From: DASWRT01 sp036403035
GTDB taxonomy: Bacteria; Pseudomonadota; Alphaproteobacteria; ATCC43930; CGMCC-115725
Direction of reading: 5' to 3'
DNA length: 28,643 nucleotides
NCBI GenBank assembly: GCA_036403035.1
Contig: DASWRT010000084.1
Location: forward strand, 1 to 28,643
Below the pieces are notes generated by a model, which was not told the origin of the DNA, searched no databases, and saw nothing but the letters and a program-made list of their open reading frames with translations. Positions within the stretch are counted from its first letter, which is position 1, and every line of letters begins with the position of its first letter. Shown one piece after another: positions 15,850-21,662 of this stretch. A program made the position numbers and the translations under genes.

Positions 15850-15890
15850 CGGAACGGTCAATGATCCCGTTCCGTTTTTATACAAAACGG
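15850..15890. promoter_or_regulatory. Two overlapping palindromes upstream of irr
   Basis: CGGAACGG (15850-15857) and CCGTTCCG (15867-15874) form one inverted repeat. It overlaps CCGTTTT (15872-15878) and AAAACGG (15884-15890), a second one centred on TATAC. A third inverted repeat, GCCCGGC/GCCGGGC (15904-15910, 15927-15933), lies just before the TTATAT sequence and the start codon. These look like operator sites in the irr promoter region; which protein binds is unknown. Confidence 0.5.
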
Positions 15891-15947
15891 TTCAGCATTG
15901 GACGCCCGGCCTTTATTTTCCGGACAGCCGGGCTTATATGGAACCGC

Positions 15948-16379
15948 ATGAAATCGGTTCGCCCCTATGCAAGCGTGCTTGAGCGGCTGCGCGAAGTCGG
16001 CCTTCGGCCGACGCGGCAGCGCCTCGCTCTGGCCCGTCTCCTCCTGGAACGGGGCGACCGGCATGTGACGGCGGAGCAGCTACACGGCGAGGCGCTCGGC
16101 GCCTCGATCCGCGTTTCGCTCGCCACTGTCTACAACACGCTGCACCAGTTCACGGACGCCGGCCTGCTGCGCGAGGTCGTGGTCGAGCCGGGGCGGTCGT
16201 ACTTCGACACCAACTGCGACGACCACCACCACTTCTTCTTCGAGAATAGCGGTGAGTTGCAGGACATCCCCGGCGACCGGATCGTCGTCGCCGGCTTGCC
16301 GGCGCCGCCGCAAGGCACGATCCACCGCGTCGACGTGATCGTCCGCGTTCGGGACGACGGCGGAAGCAACCGCGCCTGA
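15948..16379 (+). CDS. irr: Fur-family transcriptional regulator, Irr-type
   Basis: 143 residues from ATG 15948. The winged-helix domain has GLRPTRQRLALARLLLERGDRHVTAEQLH and SLATVYNTLHQFTDAGLL. The dimerisation half has YFDTNCDDHHHFFFENSGELQDIP, where the His triplet at 93-95 is the feature of alphaproteobacterial Irr that is implicated in haem response. The paired CxxC zinc motifs of classical Fur are absent, as is usual for Irr, and there is no N-terminal haem regulatory motif like that of Bradyrhizobium Irr. Irr senses haem status and controls haem synthesis, iron uptake and iron-protein genes. In-frame upstream starts (15813, 15861) would add sequence foreign to the family. An Irr-box-like site precedes the next gene. 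Confidence 0.88.
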   Translation: MKSVRPYASVLERLREVGLRPTRQRLALARLLLERGDRHVTAEQLHGEALGASIRVSLATVYNTLHQFTDAGLLREVVVEPGRSYFDTNCDDHHHFFFENSGELQDIPGDRIVVAGLPAPPQGTIHRVDVIVRVRDDGGSNRA

Positions 16380-16456
16380 CCGGCAGGCCCGGCGCGCGGG
16401 CATTCCCTTCCGGCGTCCCCTCTGCACCCGTTTCTCCTCCTTTCCTCCCGTCGAAG

Positions 16457-16473
16457 TTTAGAACGGTTCTAAA
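16457..16473. promoter_or_regulatory. ICE/Irr-box-like palindrome
   Basis: TTTAGAACGGTTCTAAA is a perfect 7-bp inverted repeat with a 3-nt centre. It agrees with the iron control element (Irr box) form TTTAGAA-N3-TTCTAAA as I recall it from rhizobial work. It lies 3 bp upstream of a -35 box and between irr and the rubrerythrin gene. Confidence 0.85.
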
Positions 16474-16476
16474 TCG

Positions 16477-16505
16477 TTGACACCCTTATCGCCTCGCGCG
16501 ATAAC
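16477..16505 (+). promoter_or_regulatory. Predicted sigma70-type promoter of the rubrerythrin gene
   Basis: TTGACA (16477-16482) is a perfect -35; a 17-bp spacer leads to GATAAC (16500-16505), a 4/6 match to the -10. The ICE-like palindrome lies immediately upstream, a position compatible with either activation or repression by Irr. Confidence 0.75.
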
Positions 16506-16554
16506 AGGCGCATTGCTCCCGAACGCCGCGGAGCTTTGCCCATAAGGAGGAGAC

Positions 16555-16974
16555 ATGGCATCCCTGAAGGGTTCCAAGACGGAAAACAACCTGAAGGAAG
16601 CTTTCGCCGGCGAGAGCCAGGCGAACCGCCGCTATCTCTATTTCGCGCAGAAGGCCGACGTCGAGGGCTTCAACGACGTGTCCGCCGTGTTCCGCTCGAC
16701 CGCCGAGGGCGAGACCGGCCATGCGCACGGCCACCTCGAATTCCTTGAGGAGGTCGGCGACCCGGCGACCGGCAAGCCGATCGGCATCACATCCGACAAT
16801 TTGAAGGCCGCGATCGCCGGCGAGACGCACGAGTACACCGACATGTACCCGGGCATGGCGCGGACGGCCCGCGAGGAAGGCTTCGACGAGATCGCCGACT
16901 GGTTCGAGACGCTCGCGAAGGCCGAAAAGTCGCACGCCGGCCGCTTCCAGAAAGCGCTCGACGCATTGAACTGA
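16555..16974 (+). CDS. Rubrerythrin-family diiron protein without rubredoxin domain
   Basis: 139 residues, a single ferritin-like domain. The full rubrerythrin ligand set is visible: Glu20 (AGESQANRRY), Glu53 and His56 (GETGHAHGH), Glu90 and Glu93 (GETHEY), Glu124 and His127 (AEKSH). Rubrerythrins reduce hydrogen peroxide with electrons from rubredoxin or other donors. The C-terminal rubredoxin domain of classical rubrerythrin is missing, so an external electron donor is needed; the Fe-S protein encoded next is a natural candidate (inference). AAGGAGG at 16544-16550 supports ATG 16555. It has its own promoter with an ICE-like box and is followed by a terminator. Confidence 0.95.
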   Translation: MASLKGSKTENNLKEAFAGESQANRRYLYFAQKADVEGFNDVSAVFRSTAEGETGHAHGHLEFLEEVGDPATGKPIGITSDNLKAAIAGETHEYTDMYPGMARTAREEGFDEIADWFETLAKAEKSHAGRFQKALDALN

Positions 16975-16986
16975 CGCGTCGCATCC

Positions 16987-17036
16987 GGGCCGGACGGCCG
17001 TCCGCCTCCTCGCGGCGGCCGTCCGGCCCGTATTTT
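16987..17036 (+). terminator. Intrinsic terminator after the rubrerythrin gene
   Basis: A perfect 14-bp stem, GGGCCGGACGGCCG (16987-17000) and CGGCCGTCCGGCCC (17016-17029), with a 15-nt loop, is followed by GTATTTT. It may be partial, since the next genes are functionally linked and no strong promoter was seen between. Confidence 0.75.
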
Positions 17037-17139
17037 CTCGGCGGGCGCCTGCCGCGTCTCCGCAGGCCGGCCGGTCCGCCGCTTTCACCGCGCCGCCGCG
17101 GCCGGCATAGGCAAGGCGGGCGATCCCGAAGGTCCGAGA

Positions 17140-18495
17140 ATGAGAGAAGGCAGCCTAGACGCGCCGGTCCGCCATCCGCTGGACTGGCAGAATCCCGATT
17201 TTTACGACATGGCGAAGATCGAGGCGGAGATGCACCGCGTCTTCGACATCTGCCATGGCTGCCGGCGCTGCTTCAATCTGTGCGACTCGTTCCCGCGGCT
17301 CTTCGACCTCATCGACAACTCGGAGACGGGCGAACTCGATGCGGTCGACAAGGCGGACTACAAGAAGGTCGTCGACGCCTGCACGCTGTGCGACCTCTGC
17401 TTCATGACGAAGTGTCCCTACGTTCCGCCGCACGAGTTCAACCTCGACTTCCCGCACCTGATGCTGCGCTACCGGGCCGCGGAGGTCCGGCATGGCAAGG
17501 TCAACTGGGCCGAGAACGAACTGGTGAAGACCGACCGCAACGGCCGGCTGAGCCGCTTCGTAGCGCCCGTCGCGAACTGGGCCTCGAAGATCGACAATAA
17601 GCTGACCCGGCCGCTTCTGGAGAAGACGGCCGGCATCGACCGCGAAGCGGCGCTGCCGAAATATAACGGCCGCACCTTTGCGATGCGGGCCAAGAGCGAG
17701 TCGCCCGAGGTGAACCGCGAGGCGCCGGCTTTCGGCCGCAAGGCGGTGCTCTACGCGACTTGCTTCGTCAATTACAGCAATCCGCAGATCGGCATGGCGG
17801 CGCGCGCCGTGCTCGCGAAGAACGGCGTCGAGACCGAGGTGGTCTATCCGCATTGTTGCGGCATGCCGCAGCTTGAGCACGGCCAGATCGACAAGGTCGC
17901 CGAGGCGGCCCGCGCGGTCTCCGGCGCGCTGCTGCCGTGGATCGACAAGGGCTACGACGTGATCGCGCTCGTGCCGTCCTGCGCGCTGATGCTGAAGTTC
18001 GAGTGGCCGCTGATCCTGCCGGACGATCCGAACGTCAAGCGCCTGTCGCAGGGGACCTTCGACGTCAGCGAATACGTCGTCGACATCGCGCGCAAGGAGG
18101 GTCTCGCGGACGGGCTGAAGCCGGTTCCCGGCGGCGTCACGCTGCACATCGCCTGCCATGCGCGGGCGCAGAACATGGGGCAGAAGGCGGCCGAGATGCT
18201 GCGCCTGCTGCCCGAACCCGACGTCGCCGTGATCGAGCGCTGCTCGGGCCATGGCGGTTCCTGGGGTTTCATGAAGGAGAATTTCGAGACCGCGCTGAAG
18301 GTCGGCAAGCCGGTGGCGCGCCAGGCCGCGAAGAACGGCAAGGCGTTCATCGCGTCGGAATGCCCGCTCGCCGGGATGCACATCGTGCAAGGCGTCGAGC
18401 GGCTGGAGGGCACCGGCAGCGGCGACCAGCCAGCCCCGGCGGCGCCCCGGCAGGTGCACCCGATCGAGCTGTTCGCGCAGGCGTACGGTCTCTGA
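17140..18495 (+). CDS. Fe-S oxidoreductase with two [4Fe-4S] motifs and CCG domains (GlpC/HdrD-like)
   Basis: 451 residues. Two ferredoxin-type clusters are at the N-terminus: CHGCRRCFNLC (Cys38, 41, 44, 48) and CTLCDLCFMTKCP (Cys81, 84, 87, 92). Two CCG domains follow: the first has Cys208, Cys239-Cys240-Gly and Cys281; the second has Cys339, Cys368-Ser-Gly and Cys408, so its central pair lacks one Cys. The architecture resembles GlpC and heterodisulfide reductase subunit D, which pass electrons between a redox partner and a membrane or soluble acceptor. There are no membrane segments. Its place between rubrerythrin and a DUF3501 gene recurs in my memory of alphaproteobacterial genomes and suggests a role in electron supply to rubrerythrin; unproven. 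Confidence 0.92.
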   Translation: MREGSLDAPVRHPLDWQNPDFYDMAKIEAEMHRVFDICHGCRRCFNLCDSFPRLFDLIDNSETGELDAVDKADYKKVVDACTLCDLCFMTKCPYVPPHEFNLDFPHLMLRYRAAEVRHGKVNWAENELVKTDRNGRLSRFVAPVANWASKIDNKLTRPLLEKTAGIDREAALPKYNGRTFAMRAKSESPEVNREAPAFGRKAVLYATCFVNYSNPQIGMAARAVLAKNGVETEVVYPHCCGMPQLEHGQIDKVAEAARAVSGALLPWIDKGYDVIALVPSCALMLKFEWPLILPDDPNVKRLSQGTFDVSEYVVDIARKEGLADGLKPVPGGVTLHIACHARAQNMGQKAAEMLRLLPEPDVAVIERCSGHGGSWGFMKENFETALKVGKPVARQAAKNGKAFIASECPLAGMHIVQGVERLEGTGSGDQPAPAAPRQVHPIELFAQAYGL

Positions 18496-18553
18496 CCGAC
18501 CATCCGTCCGTCCGGTCCCGATTTCGGTCTCATCCCAGCATGGAGTATCGAGC

Positions 18554-19153
18554 ATGAGCGCGAAGCGCGTCCTGACGCGGGCGGACATCATGCCGCTCAC
18601 CGAGTATGCCCAGGTGCGGCGCGAGCGGCGCCGGCAGGTGACGGAGCTGAAGAAGCAGCGGCGCGTCGAGGTCGGGCCGTTCGCCACCTTCTTCTTCGAG
18701 AGCTACGAGACGATGTGGCATCAGGTCCACGAGATGCTCTTCATCGAGAAAGGCGGCGAGGAGCAGGTCGAGGACGAGCTGCGCGCCTACAACCCGCTGA
18801 TCCCGCAGGGCGACGAGCTGGTCGCGACCGTGATGCTGGAGATCGAGGACCCGATCCGGCGGAAGACCACGCTGGCCCGGCTCGGCGGCATCGAGAACTG
18901 CATGTATATCGGCATCGCCGGCGCCGCCGATCAGGTCCGCGGCGTCCCGGAGCAGAACCGCGAGAACACCCGCGAGGACGACAACAAGGCGTCCTCGGTG
19001 CAGTTCGTGCACTTCCCGATGAATGCGGCCCAGAAGGCGGCGTTCCGCACGCCGGGAACGCAGGTGCTGATCGGCTTCGACCACCCGAACTACGGCCACA
19101 TCGCGGTGATGCCGGAAGCCGTCCGCGCCGCCATCGCCGAGGATCTGGCGTAG
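18554..19153 (+). CDS. DUF3501 family protein
   Basis: 199 residues, soluble, no signal peptide. Recognised by RVLTRADIMPLTEYAQVRRERRR, the FATFFFESYETMWHQVHEMLFIEKGG segment and VQFVHFPMNAAQKAAF; these are hallmarks of DUF3501. Function is unknown; the family typically sits next to rubrerythrin and CCG-domain Fe-S proteins, as here, so a role in the same peroxide or iron process is likely by association only. GGAG at 18542-18545 supports ATG 18554. The gap to the upstream gene is 58 bp. The next gene is convergent. Confidence 0.88.
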   Translation: MSAKRVLTRADIMPLTEYAQVRRERRRQVTELKKQRRVEVGPFATFFFESYETMWHQVHEMLFIEKGGEEQVEDELRAYNPLIPQGDELVATVMLEIEDPIRRKTTLARLGGIENCMYIGIAGAADQVRGVPEQNRENTREDDNKASSVQFVHFPMNAAQKAAFRTPGTQVLIGFDHPNYGHIAVMPEAVRAAIAEDLA

Positions 19154-19205
19154 CGAGCGGGACGGCCACGGCGGTTTCGTCGCGGCGGGCGGAGCCGGTC
19201 GACGC

Positions 19206-19964
19206 TTACTGCTTGAGGACGCCGTCGACGAAGCGCGGGAGTGACGTGATCGGCAGGACGGAATTCGGGTCGGCGTAGCTCGTCCCCCAGATATCGACGC
19301 CGCGCACGTAGGTCATCATGTCCAGTTCGCCGAGCACGTCGTGAAGCAGCAGCATCACAGCTGTCTGGGTGGTTGCCCGGCCCATGAGACCGTCGGGAAT
19401 GAACACCGATAGCTGAAGCTTGTCGCCGTAGCGGTTCGCCGTAAAAGAGGCGTCGCAGGCGCACAGCGCGATATCCTGGTACCTCACGCCTTGTGGCTGC
19501 GGATTGCGCGGCCTGAATGCGACGATGATCCATCGATCGAGCGGCGGCGCGGCACGCGTCAGGCGCTGGACGACGGGAACGAGTCTCTGGCGACCCTCGC
19601 CGGTGATGATGAATTCCCGCTTCCCATCGGCACGCTTCGGACCGAACACGAAATAGAGCTGCGGGTCGACTTGGTGAAGTTCGTCTTCGACCTGATCGAA
19701 AATGCGCTCGCGCCGCTCCGCGTCACCGGCGCTCCAAGTCCAATCGAATAGCATGTCGTCGTGAGCGGCGAACCAGGACCAGAAGCGCCGGTCGGCTGCC
19801 GTTTCTGGCGCCGCGCGAGCTGCCTTTGTCCCCGGTCCCGCCTCGGCTGATACGCCGTCCTGTTCCGCCGCGGCTGCCGGACTGCCTGATGCCGCGATCC
19901 ACGCCGCCAACGCTGCCGCAATGACTGCAACCGCGCCAACGCGGCGCGCACTCCTGCCAAACAT
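19206..19964 (-). CDS. Secreted hypothetical protein
   Basis: 252 residues. The N-terminus is a clear Sec-type signal peptide: a basic MFGRSARR start, a hydrophobic stretch to about residue 26, and an Ala-rich cleavage zone (SPAAAA) around 34. The mature part contains FWSWFAAHDDMLFDW, VDPQLYFVFG, KREFIITGEGRQRLVP and RWIIVAFRPRNP, a pattern I associate with an uncharacterised bacterial family sometimes near DUF695; no catalytic residues are evident. It is probably periplasmic. On the minus strand GGGGAG lies 9 bp before ATG 19964. It is convergent with the DUF3501 gene and about 160 bp downstream of the small 74-residue gene. Confidence 0.75.
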   Translation of the reverse strand: MFGRSARRVGAVAVIAAALAAWIAASGSPAAAAEQDGVSAEAGPGTKAARAAPETAADRRFWSWFAAHDDMLFDWTWSAGDAERRERIFDQVEDELHQVDPQLYFVFGPKRADGKREFIITGEGRQRLVPVVQRLTRAAPPLDRWIIVAFRPRNPQPQGVRYQDIALCACDASFTANRYGDKLQLSVFIPDGLMGRATTQTAVMLLLHDVLGELDMMTYVRGVDIWGTSYADPNSVLPITSLPRFVDGVLKQ

Positions 19965-20068
19965 GCTTTGTTTCTCCCCCGCAATATGCGTCGAGCCCTG
20001 ACCGGCACGGCTCAGGCGAGTGTATCACCAAACGCTCGCGAGAGTTGCAATGTAAGTAGATGCTGGCT

Positions 20069-20098
20069 ACGGTTGTCCTGTCGCCGTATTGCAACCGT
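20069..20098. repeat. Inverted repeat in the promoter region of the secreted protein gene
   Basis: ACGGTTG (20069-20075) and CAACCGT (20092-20098) pair perfectly across 16 bp. It lies about 105 bp upstream of the 19964 start. A possible operator or the remains of a terminator for the small gene upstream; weak evidence. Confidence 0.35.
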
Positions 20099-20126
20099 GG
20101 CGAGCGGAAACTGCGCCAACCTCGGC

Positions 20127-20351
20127 TTAGGAACCCGAGAGCCGTTCCAGCCGCCGCTTCAGGATCGCGATGCGGACCGAGAGGCGAAGGAAGATGGCGA
20201 CGGTGAGCGGGACTTTCCGGACGCCGGCAAACCACTTCCAGACGTCGCCGCTCTTGTACGACGTCCGCGCAAGGCGGTTCATTTCGCGCATCAGGTCGCT
20301 GTAGCGCCAACCCAAAGTACGTAAGATTCGTTTTGCCCGTTGGGGAGACAT
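20127..20351 (-). CDS. Small basic protein, possible helix-turn-helix DNA-binding
   Basis: 74 residues, strongly basic. The order of short amphipathic helices (RAKRILRTLGWRYSDLMREM, then a second helix SGDVWKWFAGVRKVP, then LTVAIFLRLSVRIAILKRRL) resembles a Cro/CI-like helix-turn-helix protein reduced to its DNA-binding domain; the match is by eye only. ATG at 20351 has no strong ribosome binding site. The upstream DNA is AT-rich, with TATATT/TATTAT sequences on the minus strand that could be a -10 box, and a large hairpin beyond. It could be a small regulator of the neighbouring genes or a phage-derived remnant. Confidence 0.55.
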   Translation of the reverse strand: MSPQRAKRILRTLGWRYSDLMREMNRLARTSYKSGDVWKWFAGVRKVPLTVAIFLRLSVRIAILKRRLERLSGS

Positions 20352-20432
20352 GATGACGGAACATACAACAGGGGGGATGAAGATTTAAAGTACAATATAA
20401 TATACCTGCCGATGTTTTTACTTGATAGCCAA

Positions 20433-20481
20433 CGTGGCAAATGACGGGTTCCTCTATTTTGGCAACCCGTCATTTGCCACG
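20433..20481. repeat. Perfect 18-bp inverted repeat
   Basis: CGTGGCAAATGACGGGTT (20433-20450) and AACCCGTCATTTGCCACG (20464-20481) are exact complements around a 13-nt loop. It lies in the 268-bp AT-rich gap between the methyltransferase stop and the 74-residue gene. No T-run follows on either strand, so it may be a terminator of unusual type, a structured RNA or a mobile palindromic element. The rest of this gap (20352-20432 and 20482-20619) shows no gene. Confidence 0.85.
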
Positions 20482-20619
20482 GTGATGAGTATTTGTTCTA
20501 TCCTACGTCTGTTATCGCGCGGCGGCGCCCGTTATTTCCACGGTTGCGAATCGGCGCACCCGCGAACGGCGGTGCCGTGCACGCGCGGCGGCGACCGCGA
20601 CGATCAGCTCTCGCGGCCG

Positions 20620-21120
20620 TCAGTCGTGCGCGCGATAGAGGTGATAGCGGCCGGGTTCGATGCCGGCGGGAAGCGGCAGCGCCGTCCAGTCCGCCGCGGG
20701 CAAGTCGAGCGGCGGCTCGCTGATCAGCACGCCGCCGCCGCGGCGCAACAGCGGCGCGATCAGCGGCGCAAGCTCGGCGGCCAGCGCGAGGCTTGCCGCC
20801 ACATCGCCGGTCGCCGCATCGAGATGCGCCAGGGCCGCCTGTCCGGCGAACCGGTCGCGTACCCGCCGCAGCGTCTCGCGCATGTCGCCGAGGATCAGCC
20901 GTTCCGGCGGCGGCACGCACTCCGGATGCGCGGCGACGCTCCGCTCGAAGACGAAGATGTCGCGGCCGGGCAGGCGCTCGCGCAGATGATCGTAGGTGCG
21001 CCCGTTGCCGAGGCCCAGCTCAAGCACCGGACCGGGCAGATCCGCGATCAGACCCGCGGCATGGTCGAGGCAGGCACGCTGCGCCTCGAGCCGGCGGATG
21101 AAGCTGTCGAGCCGGCTCAT
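20620..21120 (-). CDS. Small class I SAM-dependent methyltransferase
   Basis: 166 residues. SAM-binding motif I is VLELGLGNGRTYDHL (from about residue 32), preceded by a short helical lead; an acidic motif (FVFERS) and a later GDMRETLRRV loop complete a compact Rossmann methyltransferase. It resembles the short Methyltransf_17-type family (assignment by memory, moderate). The substrate is unknown. It is the last gene of a minus-strand group behind the cyclic-nucleotide-binding protein (31 nt gap), so it is probably cotranscribed with the ABC-like gene. No terminator with a T-run is seen after it, but the 18-bp inverted repeat lies 139 bp downstream. Confidence 0.8.
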   Translation of the reverse strand: MSRLDSFIRRLEAQRACLDHAAGLIADLPGPVLELGLGNGRTYDHLRERLPGRDIFVFERSVAAHPECVPPPERLILGDMRETLRRVRDRFAGQAALAHLDAATGDVAASLALAAELAPLIAPLLRRGGGVLISEPPLDLPAADWTALPLPAGIEPGRYHLYRAHD

Positions 21121-21151
21121 GCGCCGACGGCGCCGGCGGGGCGGGCCGCAG

Positions 21152-21643
21152 TCAGGCGGATGCGCCGCTGCCGGCCGAGGCGCGGCGCAGGCTGTCCGCC
21201 TCGGCGACGGCGAGCCGCAGCTTGTGGTTGGACAGCTCCAGGCGGTGCGCCAGCTCGCGCATCATCGCCACCGCCATCTGCGGGAACTCGTTCAGCAGGC
21301 GCAGGAACAGGTCCTTGGAGATGCGCAGCGTCACCAGCCGCGCCTTCGCCCGCACGGTCGCGGTACGCGGCACGTCGCACAGGATCGCGATCTCGCCGAC
21401 GAAATCGTTCCGCCCCAGCGTCGCGACCGTCACCGGGCCGGCCGGCGTGTCGACCAGCACGTCGGCATCGCCCTCGATGATGATGTAGGCGGCGTCGCCC
21501 ATGTCGCCCTGGCGGAACAGGACTTGGCCCGCCTCGAACGCGACGCGCTCGCTGGTGAACGCGAGAAGCTTCAGCTTCGACGCCTCCACCTGGGCGAAGA
21601 ACGGGATGCGCCGGAGCATCTCGACTTCTTCCTTGAGACTCAC
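21152..21643 (-). CDS. Cyclic-nucleotide-binding-domain protein (Crp/cNMP fold, no DNA-binding domain)
   Basis: 163 residues forming one cNMP-binding domain: FFAQVEASKLKLLAF, VLFRQGDMGDAAYIIIEGDADVLV, and the phosphate-binding cassette FVGEIAILCDVPRTATVRA with Gly83-Glu84 and Arg93, the residues that hold cyclic nucleotide phosphate and ribose in CRP-like proteins. The C-terminal 45 residues are helical, with no winged helix, so it is a sensor or regulatory subunit rather than a transcription factor. It starts with GTG at 21643 (GGGAGG upstream), 19 nt after the ABC-like gene, which it may regulate; the ligand, cAMP or other, is unknown. Confidence 0.9.
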   Translation of the reverse strand: MSLKEEVEMLRRIPFFAQVEASKLKLLAFTSERVAFEAGQVLFRQGDMGDAAYIIIEGDADVLVDTPAGPVTVATLGRNDFVGEIAILCDVPRTATVRAKARLVTLRISKDLFLRLLNEFPQMAVAMMRELAHRLELSNHKLRLAVAEADSLRRASAGSGASA

Positions 21644-21662
21644 GTTCGTACCCCTCCCGTTC

